DNA from: Paenibacillus senegalimassiliensis
GTDB taxonomy: Bacteria > Bacillota > Bacilli > Paenibacillales > Paenibacillaceae
Assembly (NCBI RefSeq): GCF_001486585.1
Contig: NZ_LN909044.1
Coordinates: forward strand, 310,001 to 374,000
Direction: 5' to 3'
DNA length: 64,000 bases
Notes under the pieces: model-generated
What the model was told of the DNA's origin: nothing
The model's database searches: none
The model's input: only the letters and a program-made list of their open reading frames with translations
Part shown: positions 1 through 10,598 of the stretch, piece by piece
How the letters are laid out: the number at the start of each line of letters is the position of its first letter
Position numbering within the stretch: the first letter of the stretch is position 1
Translations under genes and position numbers: made by a program

Positions 1-476
1 ACTCGTTGCCTGTCAGCTATTTACCAAAAGGGCAGGATGCAACTTTTGCCAAGGGGTACATTAACTTTCGTTTCCAGAATACCACCGGCCAACATCTGCT
101 CATTCGAGCGGAAGTGAAGGACCGGATACTGACCGTGAAGTTATTTGGCGATATGCCGGAGAATATAAGCTATACCATGGAATCGAAGACGACTAAAACA
201 TTGCCCGCCCCCAATAAATATGTCGCTAATCCTTCATTACCAGAGGGAGGGCGTCAGGTGCTTATTCCTGGAAAACAGGGGTATGTCGTTGAGACGTACC
301 GTGTGAAGCGCGTGAATGGAAATCCGGTGGAGCGTACCCGTCTCTCGCGGGATACCTATCCTGCACAGCCTACCGTCATTGCTGTCCACCAATCGGATGG
401 TTCCGGGAAGAAATCGTCGCAACAACCTCGTCGCCAACTATTAGAGGATGGCGTTACGGGGCCGAATTTTCGCTAA
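1..476 (+). CDS. VanW-family protein, 3' end (partial)
   Basis: The reading frame is open from base 3, so this is the C-terminal 157 residues of a longer protein. It opens with the VanW-type stretch YLPKGQDATF and a following beta region (YINFRFQNTTG). It ends with a G5-like segment in which PGKQGYVVETYRVK is followed by NGNPVERTRLS. VanW proteins are found in glycopeptide-resistance clusters and, more widely, as exported cell-wall-associated proteins of Bacilli with G5 or peptidoglycan-binding domains; their reaction is not established. The last 35 residues are polar and basic. The N-terminal signal or anchor cannot be seen. The family call is fairly safe, the role is not. Confidence 0.8.
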   Translation, partial: SLPVSYLPKGQDATFAKGYINFRFQNTTGQHLLIRAEVKDRILTVKLFGDMPENISYTMESKTTKTLPAPNKYVANPSLPEGGRQVLIPGKQGYVVETYRVKRVNGNPVERTRLSRDTYPAQPTVIAVHQSDGSGKKSSQQPRRQLLEDGVTGPNFR

Positions 477-713
477 TATTTCAAACTGATTATTTCCCCG
501 GAAATTGTCTGTTTTGCTCAGATAAAATCTGCAAAATAAATATATGCTTCTTCCTTCTCCCACCTTATCGCAGGTGTAGTCGTCATTTGCCGATTCTTGC
601 CGCCTTGCTGTATACTTGAGCAGCAGTTGGTCCCATGATCGATGGGCTAAGCAAGTCAGGCTTAGCTGAATCGTTAATTGTTGGCGACATTCTAAGGAGG
701 CGCTTCTTTTCTC

Positions 714-1958
714 ATGCATAAAACGATTGCTTCACCAATTAGTGAATCACGCACCGTCTCGGCTCCATTGCTGATTACAGCTATCTTGTTAACCGCAGCC
801 GCCTTGCGTTCCCCTATTACCGGGGTTGGCTCTATCATTGGCGAAATCGAGGCCACTACCGGCCTATCTCATACTTTATCCGGTTTACTGACTACCTTAC
901 CATTACTGGCCTTTGCCGTGTTTGCACTAACTGCCCCCGGACTTGCCGCCAAGCTTGGAACGGAGCGAACCTTGTTCTATTGCCTGCTTCTGATGACCGG
1001 CGGCATTCTCATTCGCTCCTTGCCCTCCATCTCGGCGCTTTTTGCTGGAACGGCATTAATAGGGATAGGCATTGCGGTATGTAACGTCTTGTTGCCTGGT
1101 CTCATTAAGCACAACTTTCCGCTACGGGTTGGATTAATGACTAGTCTATTTACTTCATCCCTGAATTTGTGGGCTGCTATATCCTCGGGAATCAGCGTTC
1201 CCCTCGCACAGTCACCACTGGGTTGGAGAGGGATGCTGGCAAGTTGGGCGCTATTAACGGCAATTGCAGCTTTTCTCTGGTTGCCAATGTTGCTGCAACG
1301 CCGTACCGGAGCATATGGTACAAGCTCCGAGACAAGCGGGCCGTCTGCTCCAGCAAATACAACCAGCCCGGTTCGGATAGGGAGTGTCTGGCGCTCTCCT
1401 GTAGCCTGGATGGTCACGATCTTTATGGGTTCTCAATCCATCATGTTCTATATCAGCATTTCATGGCTGCCGGACATCCTGCATGAACAAGGCATGAGTG
1501 CAGCTCAGGCTGGCTGGATGCTGTCATTGATGCAGATGGTTAGCATGGTAGGCTCCTTCCTGATGCCGCTCATCGCTGTACGCACCCACAACCAAAAACT
1601 GCTCACCGCGGTCTCAGCGGCCTTCTTCCTGCTCGGATTCGGCGGAATTTGGCTCGCCCCGACTTCATTAGCTCCCCTCTTCATCATTTTGATCGGGAGC
1701 GGCTCGGGCGCAACGTTCAGTCTGGTCATTGTCTTCTTCTCGTTGCGTTCACGTACCGCGCAGCAGGCCAACCAGCTATCCGGCATGGCTCAATCTGTCG
1801 GTTACCTGCTGGCTGCCGTCGGGCCAACTTTGCTTGGATTTATCCACGACCAGAGTGGTAGCTGGAACACGCCATTAGCTGTCGTCATCGGCCTCTCGTT
1901 GCTCACAATTGTATTTGGCTATGCTGCTGGCCGGAGAGGATTTGTGGACGACAAGTAG
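714..1958 (+). CDS. CynX/NimT-type MFS transporter
   Basis: A 414-residue polytopic protein with about 12 membrane segments in two halves, joined by a polar loop near residues 195-228 that is rich in Ser, Thr and Pro. The N-terminal signature of the cyanate/2-nitroimidazole branch of the major facilitator superfamily is visible: LRSPITGVG in the first helix, then GLLTTLPLLAF. Members export or import small organic anions or drugs; the substrate here is unknown. The start is set by TAAGGAGG about 12 bases upstream of the ATG. The 237-bp leader holds two overlapping small hairpins (632-646 and 646-666) without a T-tract. The gene appears monocistronic and unrelated to its neighbours. Confidence 0.88.
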   Translation: MHKTIASPISESRTVSAPLLITAILLTAAALRSPITGVGSIIGEIEATTGLSHTLSGLLTTLPLLAFAVFALTAPGLAAKLGTERTLFYCLLLMTGGILIRSLPSISALFAGTALIGIGIAVCNVLLPGLIKHNFPLRVGLMTSLFTSSLNLWAAISSGISVPLAQSPLGWRGMLASWALLTAIAAFLWLPMLLQRRTGAYGTSSETSGPSAPANTTSPVRIGSVWRSPVAWMVTIFMGSQSIMFYISISWLPDILHEQGMSAAQAGWMLSLMQMVSMVGSFLMPLIAVRTHNQKLLTAVSAAFFLLGFGGIWLAPTSLAPLFIILIGSGSGATFSLVIVFFSLRSRTAQQANQLSGMAQSVGYLLAAVGPTLLGFIHDQSGSWNTPLAVVIGLSLLTIVFGYAAGRRGFVDDK

Positions 1959-2040
1959 GGACTTGTTGAATATTGAAGCCCCTTGAAGCCCAATCCCCGT
2001 AGTACGGCTGTTCAGAATGCTTGCAGACTACTCGGGGATA

Positions 2041-2126
2041 TGGGATACGAAACACGGGATGCGCGGGATGTGGGATACGGAATACGGAATACGGGCTGCG
2101 CGATATGGGATGCAGTATACGGGTGT
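2041..2126. repeat. Degenerate tandem GGGATACG repeats
   Basis: Variants of GGGATACG, GGAATACG and GGGATGCG recur about every 8-16 bases, for example TGGGATACGGAATACGG. It looks like a decayed or expanding microsatellite between two genes. No protein is encoded. Confidence 0.6.
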
Positions 2127-2200
2127 GAAAACCTAGCTCCCCCGTCTATCTAACGGGAAATCCTCCATATAAAACTTGATCCACCCCTTGGTTGCCCACC

Positions 2201-2225
2201 ATTATAGGGAATTCCTCACTATAAT
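2201..2225. repeat. Palindromic intergenic element
   Basis: ATTATAG and CTATAAT arms flank a GGAATTCC core. A similar palindrome, ATTAGCAGG/CCTGCTAAT around GGAATT, lies at 2314-2338. The shared AATTCC core suggests members of one dispersed small-palindrome family. Confidence 0.5.
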
Positions 2226-2390
2226 TTTGCCTATAACGTCTGAATTGTACCTAAACCGCAAATTTATAGGGAGCTTTTCCCGCTAAGTACCGTAAAACAG
2301 CTTATTTGTGCAAATTAGCAGGAGGAATTCCTGCTAATGTTCATTCAGCATCCAGAGAAGGTGTACCGCACCTCTCTGCTGAACTCACAA

Positions 2391-2431
2391 TAGACAGGGC
2401 CCCTCCATTTTACGGAGGGGCCCTGTCTATT
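2391..2431. terminator. Strong 17-bp hairpin terminator
   Basis: A perfect 17-bp inverted repeat (2391-2407 with 2415-2431) around a 7-base loop, followed on the plus strand by TCTTTTATT. It lies directly downstream of the minus-strand chemoreceptor. It probably stops transcription from both sides, although only the plus side has a clear T-tract. Confidence 0.8.
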
Positions 2432-2437
2432 CTTTTA

Positions 2438-4438
2438 TTACAATTTAAAACGCTCAATTTGCGTATGCATGTCGGTTGCCATACGGGAAAGTCCTTCCGA
2501 CGCAGAGGAGATTTCCTCCATGGAAGCAAGCTGCTCTTGGGTAGCTGCCGTAACGCCTTGGAAGCTTTCCTGGCTCTTCGCTGATGTCACCGCAATCTGT
2601 TCGACGGATTGAGCAATTTCATCCGCACTGGCTGACATCTGCTCGGTAATAGCCGATACTTCGTGAATTTGCTCGGAAATTCGCTGGGTGGAGAGTTCTA
2701 TCTCCTGAAAAGCTTGCTGGGCTGCCTCTGTAACCGCAATGCCCCGCTCCACGTTAGCGTTCACTTCCTGATCCATCACCTCATAGGCTCTTCCAGCCAT
2801 CTCGGTCATTTGTCCAATATGATGCTGGATCATTTCCGCCGTTTCCCCTGATTGCTCCGCAAGCTTCCGCACTTCTCCGGCTACCACGGCAAATCCTCGT
2901 CCTTCCTCACCGGCCCGCGCTGCTTCAATAGCTGCATTCAGTGCCAGCAGATTCGTCTGGCCAGCAATATTAGAGATCGCGCTACTCATTCCAGCGACCT
3001 GCAAGCTCAGCTCATTCATCTTCTCCATTAACTCGGCAGATTGCCGCGTGGATTGGCGAATTTGTTCCATTTGAGCACCGACCTCCGTCACTCGGTCACT
3101 CCCTCGCTTGACATCAGCCACCGTCTGAGCAGACGACTCGACGATCGTCCCGGAGGCTTCGGCGATTTTACGAATTCCTGCCGACATGTCCTCCATCGTT
3201 CTTGCGCTTTCCGCCGATGCCCCGGCTTGATGTTCCGCATTGTTGGAGGCCTCTTGGACAAGTTCGACGACATATTCTACCGCCTTGGCATTTTGCTCCG
3301 TCCCTGCGGTAAGCTCTTCACTGGATACGGCCAGTTGGCTCGCTGTTTCAGCCATCTCCTGCACCATAGTACGTAAGGAGGCCAGCATGTTGTTATAATT
3401 AGTTGCAAGTTGCCCAATTTCATCCCTGCGCTTGCTCTCCACATCCCCATTCAGTTCCCCTTCGCTGACTCGCTGGGCAGAATGGTTCAGTTGCTCGATA
3501 GGCTTTGTAATTCTGCGAACGACAAAGTAAATGATGCTTCCAGCTATCAGTAAAGATACAGCAAGCACTAATATGGAAAACTGGAAGATGGGCCATGAAG
3601 CTTCTTTGAACTCTCCCACATTCAGCACGCCCACGACCTTCAGACCTGTAAGCTCATTAGTCACGAAAAAGCCATTATGCTCTACCCCTGTCAGCGGATC
3701 AACATAGTCAATAAACCCGGATTGGTCTTGTTGAATTTGAGCGAGGTGCTCTCCTTTGCTCTCTTCCCCAAGCGCAAGCGTTGGATGGGATACGTAACTA
3801 CTCGTGCGGTCCAGAATGTACACATACCCATGTTCACCTAAGGTAATATGGCTGACCTCTTCATTTAATACAGCCAGATCAATAGCTACGGTAAGCGCCC
3901 CTTGGTGATCCTTAAGCGCCCGGCTAATAAATAAATTGTAGTTCCCGCTTGTAGCTGATTTGAACGGGTCAATGATAACCGTTTCCTCTGGGCTCTCTAA
4001 AGACGCTTTATACCAATCCCGTTCGCGAGGGTCATATTCCTGATTACCGGGATCGGGAGATTTCATCCAGGCACCATTCTGATTGCCTACGACGGCAATT
4101 TCCAGTTCAGGATGCTTCTCCACGAACAAATCAAGCAATTCCCGAACCTCCGGCGATTTGCTGTCTACCTGAGCCGCATCTATTTCCATAGCCAATTGCT
4201 CCACATTGCGCACGCCAGCCTCTACAATATGCGTAAGCGAATTATTTAGCAAAGCAACACTGGACTGTGTACTGTCATTCATTCGGTCCTGTAATTGCTC
4301 TGTCGCCCGCCAATAACTTGAATAAGCAATCAACAGATTAGGAAGGACCAGCAACACGGTAAAAATAAGCATCATACGGTTACGTAACCCCATACTCCCC
4401 AATCGGTGCTTCAATCTGGATACATCCCACTTTTTCAT
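2438..4438 (-). CDS. Methyl-accepting chemotaxis protein, dCache type
   Basis: A 666-residue transmembrane chemoreceptor. Helix one spans about residues 22-42, an extracellular double-Cache ligand domain about 43-280, helix two about 284-306, HAMP about 307-359, then the cytoplasmic signalling hairpin. The conserved kinase-contact tip lies around 497-530 ([20 protein letters not shown]). The Cache domain shows the amine/amino-acid pattern Y135-R138-R140-W142-Y143 and D157, but the Tyr that normally precedes the Asp is Ile, so the ligand class is uncertain. It signals to CheA/CheW at the cell pole. A probable sigma-D promoter precedes it, matching the flagellar regulon seen at 22-33 kb. GGGGAGAGG before the ATG fixes the start. 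Confidence 0.95.
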   Translation of the reverse strand: MKKWDVSRLKHRLGSMGLRNRMMLIFTVLLVLPNLLIAYSSYWRATEQLQDRMNDSTQSSVALLNNSLTHIVEAGVRNVEQLAMEIDAAQVDSKSPEVRELLDLFVEKHPELEIAVVGNQNGAWMKSPDPGNQEYDPRERDWYKASLESPEETVIIDPFKSATSGNYNLFISRALKDHQGALTVAIDLAVLNEEVSHITLGEHGYVYILDRTSSYVSHPTLALGEESKGEHLAQIQQDQSGFIDYVDPLTGVEHNGFFVTNELTGLKVVGVLNVGEFKEASWPIFQFSILVLAVSLLIAGSIIYFVVRRITKPIEQLNHSAQRVSEGELNGDVESKRRDEIGQLATNYNNMLASLRTMVQEMAETASQLAVSSEELTAGTEQNAKAVEYVVELVQEASNNAEHQAGASAESARTMEDMSAGIRKIAEASGTIVESSAQTVADVKRGSDRVTEVGAQMEQIRQSTRQSAELMEKMNELSLQVAGMSSAISNIAGQTNLLALNAAIEAARAGEEGRGFAVVAGEVRKLAEQSGETAEMIQHHIGQMTEMAGRAYEVMDQEVNANVERGIAVTEAAQQAFQEIELSTQRISEQIHEVSAITEQMSASADEIAQSVEQIAVTSAKSQESFQGVTAATQEQLASMEEISSASEGLSRMATDMHTQIERFKL

Positions 4439-4545
4439 TTTACCTCTCCCCTTCTTACAAATGACTTGAAGCTCCTATTGTCCACCACACTTCCAGGGCC
4501 CTTAGCACTAATCCAAACGATCTAGCAAGTGTTGATATAACATAT

Positions 4546-4573
4546 ATTTCGACATTTTACGACGATTCCTTTA
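4546..4573 (-). promoter_or_regulatory. Probable sigma-D promoter of the chemoreceptor
   Basis: On the minus strand TAAA (4570-4573) is followed after 16 bases by GTCGAAAT (4546-4553), 6 of 8 matches to the sigma-D -10 consensus GCCGATAT. It would start transcription about 100 bases before the receptor's start codon. Confidence 0.55.
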
Positions 4574-4651
4574 TTATTTTCTGAAATTTCTGTGTAATTT
4601 CGTGTAAATTTTAGGTAAACTAACGTTGTTTTCATAAGGGGAACATAAAAA

Positions 4652-4689
4652 AAGAGATAGACCCTTTGCTCATTAAGGATCTATCTCTT
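4652..4689 (-). terminator. Terminator of the arg operon
   Basis: On the minus strand AAGAGATAGA and TCTATCTCTT pair (4680-4689 with 4652-4661) and the inner bases extend the stem. A run of seven T follows. It lies just past the argH stop codon. Confidence 0.9.
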
Positions 4690-4702
4690 CTATCTGAATG
4701 GC

Positions 4703-6118
4703 CTATTTGCTGCGCTCTGCGTATTCCTCGGTCCAGACCCGGCCGCTCGCCAGCTTGGCCTCAGCACGCTCAATCGCTGCACTCACCTGTCCGCTGGCCG
4801 TACCACCGTATACATTCCGGGCGTTAACAACCGATTCCGGTTGCAGCACTTGATAAATGGTATCGTCAAACAGCGGTGAGAATTGTTTGAATTCATCAAG
4901 CGTCAAATCCAGCAGATACTTGTCGTTTTGAATACAGTACAGGACAGTTTTGCCAATGACCTCATGTGCTTGCCGGAAAGGCAACCCCTTGTTCGCCAGA
5001 AAATCTGCGATATCCGTCGCATTGGAGAAGTCCTTGTTCACGGCTTCGCGCATCCGCTCCTTGTTCACCTTCATCGTAGCGATCATCGGTCCGAACAATT
5101 GCAGCGCCCCTTGCAAGGTGGCTACGGTATCGAACATGCCTTCCTTGTCCTCTTGCATGTCCTTGTTATAGGCCAGCGGTAACGACTTCAATACGGTGAG
5201 CAAGCCCATCAAATTACCGTATACCCGGCCTGTCTTGCCCCGGACAAGCTCCGGAACATCAGGGTTCTTCTTCTGCGGCATGATGCTGCTCCCGGTACAG
5301 AAGGCATCATCCAGCTCGACAAAACGGAACTCCGTACTGCTCCACAGCACAAGCTCCTCGCTAAGCCTGGAGAGGTGCATCATCAGAATGGACGCATCGG
5401 CCAGAAACTCAAGGATGAAATCACGATCGCTGACCGCATCCAGGCTGTTCTCATAGACCGCATCGAAATGCAATTGCTCCGCCACAAAATGGCGGTCAAT
5501 CGGGAAAGTGGTGCCTGCCAGCGCCCCAGCGCCCAGCGGCAGTACATTGATACGCTTGTAGCTATCCTGCAAACGTTCGATGTCCCGCCCAAACATCGAG
5601 ACATAGGCCAGCAGATGATGCGCGAACAAAATGGGCTGAGCCCGTTGCAGATGGGTATAGCCGGGAACAATCGTGTCGAGATTGGCCTTGGCCTGCGTGA
5701 GTAAGGACTCTTGCAGGTTTTGCAGCAGCCCCACAAATTCAACGACCCGCTTGCGCAAGTATAAATGCATGTCCGTCGCAACCTGGTCATTCCGGCTGCG
5801 TCCAGTGTGCAGCTTGCCTCCAACAGAACCAACCTCGTCGATCAGTTGCTTCTCAATGTTCATATGGATATCTTCGTCGGCTACGGAATATTCCAGCTCG
5901 CCGCGTTCAATTTTGTGCAGGACGGCATGCAGGCCTTCCTTAATGGTCTCTACATCCTCTTCCGGCAGGATGCCGCATTTGCCCAGCATGGTGACATGGG
6001 CCAGACTCCCCTGCACATCCTCTTCCGCCAGCGTCTTGTCAAATCCAATCGAAGCGGTATATTCTTCGACTAAACGGTTGGTATGCTTCGTAAAGCGTCC
6101 ACCCCACAGCTTGCTCAC
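4703..6118 (-). CDS. argH: Argininosuccinate lyase
   Basis: Splits argininosuccinate into arginine and fumarate, the last step of arginine synthesis. The 471-residue product begins with the family signature SKLWGGRF. It carries GRSRNDQ and the mobile catalytic loop [12 protein letters not shown], which holds the active serine of the fumarase/aspartase superfamily; length is normal. Two GTG codons are possible starts, but the first (6127) lies inside the ribosome site AAGGAG, so the second, 8 bases downstream of GGAG, was chosen. It is the last gene of the operon, 41 bp after argG and directly before the terminator. Confidence 0.97.
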   Translation of the reverse strand: MSKLWGGRFTKHTNRLVEEYTASIGFDKTLAEEDVQGSLAHVTMLGKCGILPEEDVETIKEGLHAVLHKIERGELEYSVADEDIHMNIEKQLIDEVGSVGGKLHTGRSRNDQVATDMHLYLRKRVVEFVGLLQNLQESLLTQAKANLDTIVPGYTHLQRAQPILFAHHLLAYVSMFGRDIERLQDSYKRINVLPLGAGALAGTTFPIDRHFVAEQLHFDAVYENSLDAVSDRDFILEFLADASILMMHLSRLSEELVLWSSTEFRFVELDDAFCTGSSIMPQKKNPDVPELVRGKTGRVYGNLMGLLTVLKSLPLAYNKDMQEDKEGMFDTVATLQGALQLFGPMIATMKVNKERMREAVNKDFSNATDIADFLANKGLPFRQAHEVIGKTVLYCIQNDKYLLDLTLDEFKQFSPLFDDTIYQVLQPESVVNARNVYGGTASGQVSAAIERAEAKLASGRVWTEEYAERSK

Positions 6119-6159
6119 ATGACCCACTCCTTTTTGATACCGGTTCTTATCTCTTCGAT

Positions 6160-7395
6160 TTATTTCTTGTTTTGGGCAACGCCCGCACTTACCTTCAAAC
6201 GCAAGGCATTCAAATGGATAAAGCCAGTCGCATCCCCTTGATCATAAGCTTGCGTTGGATCGGCTTCCATCGTGGCAATATCAGGGTTGTACAAGCTGAC
6301 CGGGCTCTTCACGCCCGCTGCGATAATATTCCCCTTGTACAGCTTCACTCGTACCGTACCGGTCACATTCTGCTGACTCTCCGTCACTAACGCTTGCAGG
6401 GTCAGGCGCTCCGGCGCGAACCAGAAGCCATTGTATACTAGCGTGCTGTAACGGGTAATCAAGCTATCACGTAGATTCATGACCTCGCGGTCCATGGTCA
6501 GCGATTCCATCTTCCGGTGGGCCGTGAACAAAATCGTCCCCCCCGGTGTCTCATAAACGCCCCGGCTCTTCATGCCTACAAAACGGTTCTCGACCATGTC
6601 TACCCGCCCGATGCCGTGCTTGCCGCCCAGTTCGTTCAGCTTCTCCATAACAGCCAGCGGACTCAGCGACTCCCCATTAATGGCTACACAATCACCCTTA
6701 TCAAATTCCAATTCCACATATTCCGGCTCATTTGGCGCATCTTCTGGCGAGACGCTAAGCAGGTACATGTCTTTGTTCTCCGGAGCGGAGGCATCAAACC
6801 ACGGATCTTCCAACATGCCACTTTCATAACTGATATGCAGCAGATTGCGGTCCATAGAGTAAGGCTTTGCTGCGGAAGCGGTGACCGGAATACCATTTGC
6901 TTCTGCGTAAGCAATCATTTCGGCCCGTCCCGGGAATTGTTGGCGGAATTCATCCAAGCGCCAAGGAGCAATAACGGCGATCTCTGGAGCCAGCGCTGCC
7001 GCTGCCAGTTCAAAACGCACCTGGTCGTTTCCTTTGCCGGTAGCCCCGTGAGCAATAGCTGTTGCGCCTTCAGCACGAGCAATATCCACCATCCGCTTGG
7101 CAATCAGCGGACGTGCGATGCTGGTTCCGAGCAAATATTGCCCTTCATAGAGCGCCCCTGACTGGAACATGGGATAAATGAAATCCTTGGCAAACTCGTC
7201 ACGCAGGTCATCGATATATACCTTCGATGCGCCCGTGGCCAGCGCTTTCTCCTCCAGCCCATCGAGTTCCTCTTTCTGGCCGATATCAGCGGTAAACGCA
7301 ATAATTTCTGCATCGTAGGTTTCTTTTAGCCATTTCAAAATGACAGACGTATCCAGTCCCCCGGAATAAGCCAGTACAATCTTTTCCTTTGCCAT
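6160..7395 (-). CDS. argG: Argininosuccinate synthase
   Basis: Joins citrulline and aspartate using ATP. The 411-residue protein starts with the N-type PP-loop AYSGGLDTS, which binds ATP, and has GATGKGNDQ, the substrate-binding stretch typical of type I enzymes. Its length matches Bacillus homologs. The start is supported by AGAGGAGG 8 bases before the ATG. It sits 20 bp behind argF and is co-transcribed with argH. Confidence 0.97.
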   Translation of the reverse strand: MAKEKIVLAYSGGLDTSVILKWLKETYDAEIIAFTADIGQKEELDGLEEKALATGASKVYIDDLRDEFAKDFIYPMFQSGALYEGQYLLGTSIARPLIAKRMVDIARAEGATAIAHGATGKGNDQVRFELAAAALAPEIAVIAPWRLDEFRQQFPGRAEMIAYAEANGIPVTASAAKPYSMDRNLLHISYESGMLEDPWFDASAPENKDMYLLSVSPEDAPNEPEYVELEFDKGDCVAINGESLSPLAVMEKLNELGGKHGIGRVDMVENRFVGMKSRGVYETPGGTILFTAHRKMESLTMDREVMNLRDSLITRYSTLVYNGFWFAPERLTLQALVTESQQNVTGTVRVKLYKGNIIAAGVKSPVSLYNPDIATMEADPTQAYDQGDATGFIHLNALRLKVSAGVAQNKK

Positions 7396-7415
7396 ATTGG
7401 TGCTCCTCCTCTAAA

Positions 7416-8378
7416 TTATCCGATTAAAGCGGCCATCAACGCTTTTTGCGCATGTAACCGGTTCTCTGCTTGATCAAAAATAATCGAATGTTTGCCATCA
7501 ATGACGCCTTCGCTGACTTCCTCGCCGCGATGGGCAGGCAGACAATGCATGAACACATAATCGGGCTTCGCATGCTGCGCCAATTCCTCGTCGACCTGAT
7601 AGTCCTTAAAGGCCGCCTCACGCGCCTTCTGCTCAGCCTCAAAGCCCATGCTGGCCCAAACGTCCGTGTAGATCGCATCCGCATCCCGCACAGCAGCCTT
7701 AGGGTCGCGAACGACCTCAATAATCGCTCCCGTCTCTTTGGCGATCTCTCTGGCTTCCGCTACGACCTGCGGGTCCGGCTCATACCCTTCCGGACTGGCT
7801 ACCGATACATGCACACCCAGCTTCGCTCCACCAAGCATCAGGGAGTGGGCCATGTTGTTGCCATCTCCGATGTAGGCCAGCTTCAAACCTTTTAACGTAC
7901 CCTTATATTCGTATAAGGTCTGATAGTCGGCAAGTACCTGACACGGATGCGCCTGATCGCTCAGTCCATTAATGACCGGCACCGTAGCGTACCGGGCCAA
8001 ATCCACGACTTTATCGTGACCGAAGGTACGAATCATGATACCGTCTAGATACCGGGACATCACCCCTGCTGTATCCGCAATTGTCTCGCCTCGTCCAAGC
8101 TGGATATCATTTTTGCTAAGGAAGAGAGCATGTCCGCCCAATTGATAGGTGCCCACTTCAAAAGATACCCGTGTCCGCGTGGAGGATTTTTCGAAGATCA
8201 AACCCACGGTTTTCCCTTTGAGCGGCTCGTAGACCTCCCCTTGCTTCTGCTTCCGCTTGAGTTCCACAGCCAAATCAATCAAGTAATGAATCTCATCGGT
8301 TGTATAATCGGTCAGTTCAACTAAATCGCGTCCCTTTAAGTCAATGGTACTCTGCTTTGCTTGCTCCAGCAATCCCAT
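7416..8378 (-). CDS. argF: Ornithine carbamoyltransferase
   Basis: Makes citrulline from ornithine and carbamoyl phosphate. The 320-residue sequence shows the carbamoyl-phosphate loop STRTR (in SSTRTRVSFEV), HPCQ in QAHPCQVLAD and the ornithine-side HCLP in MHCLPAHRGEE. It is therefore an OTC and not an aspartate carbamoyltransferase. The start lies 3 bp behind the argD stop codon, with GGAAGGGGA inside the end of argD as ribosome site, which points to translational coupling. No carA/carB accompanies it here, so carbamoyl phosphate must come from genes elsewhere. Confidence 0.96.
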   Translation of the reverse strand: MGLLEQAKQSTIDLKGRDLVELTDYTTDEIHYLIDLAVELKRKQKQGEVYEPLKGKTVGLIFEKSSTRTRVSFEVGTYQLGGHALFLSKNDIQLGRGETIADTAGVMSRYLDGIMIRTFGHDKVVDLARYATVPVINGLSDQAHPCQVLADYQTLYEYKGTLKGLKLAYIGDGNNMAHSLMLGGAKLGVHVSVASPEGYEPDPQVVAEAREIAKETGAIIEVVRDPKAAVRDADAIYTDVWASMGFEAEQKAREAAFKDYQVDEELAQHAKPDYVFMHCLPAHRGEEVSEGVIDGKHSIIFDQAENRLHAQKALMAALIG

Positions 8379-8381
8379 TCT

Positions 8382-9644
8382 TCAGTTCCCCTTCCCGGAA
8401 ATATGTGCGGCAATAATCTCCGCCAAAATGGCCACAGCCTGGTCAATTTCTTCCTTCGTTACCTTCAGGTTCGGCAATAGCCGGATGACATTTGGCCCCG
8501 CCGTGACGAACAGCAATCCCCGCTCCTGCCCAAGCAGCACAATCTCTCCAACCGGAGCAACACATTCTATACCGATCAGAAGCCCCAGACCGCGAACCTC
8601 CTGCACAAACGGCTCATCTTTAAAGGTCTCCTGCAAGACGGCCTTCAAGTAGTTCCCCTGCTCGGCCACCTGTTCAGGAATATGCTCCTCCTCCATCGTC
8701 TCAAGCGTAGCGATAATCGCTGTCGACACGACCGGGTTACCCCCGAAGGTGGACGCATGGCTGCCCGGTGAGAAAGCTTCACGCAAATACTCCTTGGCAA
8801 GCATGGCGCCTGCCGGCAAACCGCTGGCAATCCCTTTGGCTGATGTGAAAATGTCCGGCTCAATCCCGTAATGCTGATGTGCAAACCATTTTCCCGTACG
8901 GCCCATGCCGGTCTGTACCTCGTCCACAATCAGCAGCAGCTCCTGCTGCTCGCATATAGCTGCCAGTTCCTCCACGAAGGCCGGTTCAACCGGATAAACG
9001 CCGCCCTCCGCCTGAACCATCTCCAGCATAATTCCGGCCGTTTGCGGGCCAATGGCAGCCTTCAAGGCTTCCATATCATATAAAGGCACAGTCACGAAAC
9101 CTGCTGGCAACGGCAGAAAACCGTCCTTCACCTTCTGCTGCCCCGTCGCCGTTAGTGTAGCCAATGTCCGGCCGTGGAACGAATGCTCGAAGGTAATAAT
9201 CTCATAACGTCCATTATTCTTGATCTTCTGATGATAACGGCGTGCCAGCTTGATGGCTGCCTCATTCGCTTCAGCCCCACTATTGCAGAAGAATACAGCG
9301 TCTGCACAGCTAACCTCCGTCAGCTTCCGTGCCGCCACCTCCTGCTGCGGAATATGAAACAAATTACTGACATGCCACAGCTCATCCAATTGCGCCTTCA
9401 CCTTAGCTGCAACCTTCTCCGGGGCGTGGCCCAGATTGGCCACCGCCAGCCCACTCATAAAATCAAGGTATTGCTTGCCCTTGGCATCCCATAGCAAGCT
9501 GCCTTTGCCCTTGACCAATTGAATTGGATAACGGGCATAGCTGGGGAAGAGGGCACTTGCGCCCCCCGCTTCCGTTAAGGAGGCCGCTCCCGTACCGTTT
9601 GCCGCGCCTGTCGCTGCTTCTTTCACATCACTTTGTTGTGTCAT
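8382..9644 (-). CDS. argD: Acetylornithine aminotransferase
   Basis: A class III PLP-dependent aminotransferase that converts N-acetylglutamate semialdehyde to N-acetylornithine. IVDEVQTGMGRTG binds the cofactor ring and TSAKGIASGLPAG contains the Schiff-base lysine. The frame extends to an ATG at 9662, but that codon sits only 3 bases from its AGGTGA. The ATG at 9644 has GTGGAG at the usual spacing and was preferred (420 residues). The first 40 residues are a low-complexity Gly/Ala/Thr extension not needed for the fold. It lies between argB and argF. Confidence 0.95.
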   Translation of the reverse strand: MTQQSDVKEAATGAANGTGAASLTEAGGASALFPSYARYPIQLVKGKGSLLWDAKGKQYLDFMSGLAVANLGHAPEKVAAKVKAQLDELWHVSNLFHIPQQEVAARKLTEVSCADAVFFCNSGAEANEAAIKLARRYHQKIKNNGRYEIITFEHSFHGRTLATLTATGQQKVKDGFLPLPAGFVTVPLYDMEALKAAIGPQTAGIMLEMVQAEGGVYPVEPAFVEELAAICEQQELLLIVDEVQTGMGRTGKWFAHQHYGIEPDIFTSAKGIASGLPAGAMLAKEYLREAFSPGSHASTFGGNPVVSTAIIATLETMEEEHIPEQVAEQGNYLKAVLQETFKDEPFVQEVRGLGLLIGIECVAPVGEIVLLGQERGLLFVTAGPNVIRLLPNLKVTKEEIDQAVAILAEIIAAHISGKGN

Positions 9645-9683
9645 CGCTGGCTCCACTCCCATCTATCACCTAAGATTATGCTG

Positions 9684-10523
9684 CTACATCATGCGTACAA
9701 TTTTTGTTCCGATCCCTTCACCGGCCAGTACCTTGCCCAGCACTCCTGGCTCGCTGCCATCTACAATTACGACCTCATTCACCTTGCCGCTGATGCAGGC
9801 TACTGCCGCCCGTACTTTCGGAATCATGCCTCCGTAGATTTCTCCGGTCAAAATCATATCCTCGATCTGCTGTACCGTCACGGACGAAAGTACCTTTTTC
9901 TCTTCGCCTACCGTCTTTAAAATTCCTGGTACATCCGTTACCACGATCATCTGGGCTACGCCTAGTGCGGAAGCTACCGCTCCCGCCGCCGTATCCGCAT
10001 TGATATTGTAGCGTTGGCCGCTGGCTCCGATTCCTACCGGAGCAATGATTGGCATATATCCCAGTTCGACCACGCCCCCGATCAGCTCAGCATTGACATG
10101 GGTCACCTCACCAACAAGCCCCACTTCTTTATGGTTGGCTACCGGTTTGGCTTGCAGGAGACCTCCGTCTGTGCCCGACAAGCCCAAGGCCTTGCCGCCA
10201 GCTTGCGAGATACGTCTTACGATAGCTTTATTGATATTCCCGGCCAGCACCATCTCAACGACATCCAGCACTTCCTCTGTCGTATAGCGCAACCCGCCGA
10301 CAAATTTACTTTCAATTCCGAGCTTGCCCAGGTTATCCGAAATAGCTGGCCCTCCGCCGTGTACAATCACTGGTTGAATACCCGATTGCTGTAGCTTGAC
10401 GAGATCGCCAAAAAAGGATTCCGGCAGTTCCGCAAGCGTACTGCCCCCACACTTCATCACAAATCGCTGCCCTCCCGGAAGCGGCTTGGCTGGAATTTGT
10501 TCGTTATTCAGCGCAGTAGTCAT
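9684..10523 (-). CDS. argB: Acetylglutamate kinase
   Basis: Phosphorylates N-acetylglutamate, usually the step feedback-inhibited by arginine when argJ is bifunctional. The 279-residue protein has the amino-acid-kinase motifs FVMKCGGSTL, VIVHGGGPAIS, the GGLRYTT stretch and GTDGGLLQA. An N-terminal extension of about 20 residues precedes the catalytic lysine. AAAGGAG lies 13 bases before the ATG, rather far. It is 75 bp behind argJ and 21 bp before the argD frame opens. Confidence 0.95.
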   Translation of the reverse strand: MTTALNNEQIPAKPLPGGQRFVMKCGGSTLAELPESFFGDLVKLQQSGIQPVIVHGGGPAISDNLGKLGIESKFVGGLRYTTEEVLDVVEMVLAGNINKAIVRRISQAGGKALGLSGTDGGLLQAKPVANHKEVGLVGEVTHVNAELIGGVVELGYMPIIAPVGIGASGQRYNINADTAAGAVASALGVAQMIVVTDVPGILKTVGEEKKVLSSVTVQQIEDMILTGEIYGGMIPKVRAAVACISGKVNEVVIVDGSEPGVLGKVLAGEGIGTKIVRMM

Positions 10524-10598
10524 CGGTCATCCACAACTCCTTTATACAAATAATATTTTCAAGCGTGGTATTCCATCTTGATGTGCATCACAAATCTA

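Larger units (their letters stand above)
1959..2390. other. Non-coding repeat-rich gap
   Basis: Roughly 430 bp between the converging transporter and chemoreceptor genes with no credible gene. It contains degenerate tandem GGGATACG-type repeats (2041-2126), two AATTCC-centred palindromes (2201-2225 and 2314-2338) and an AT-rich middle. Nothing else is recognisable. Confidence 0.6.

Noticed and set aside
632..666. A riboswitch or attenuator in the transporter leader.
   Set aside because: Two small overlapping hairpins exist, but there is no T-tract and no known riboswitch core.
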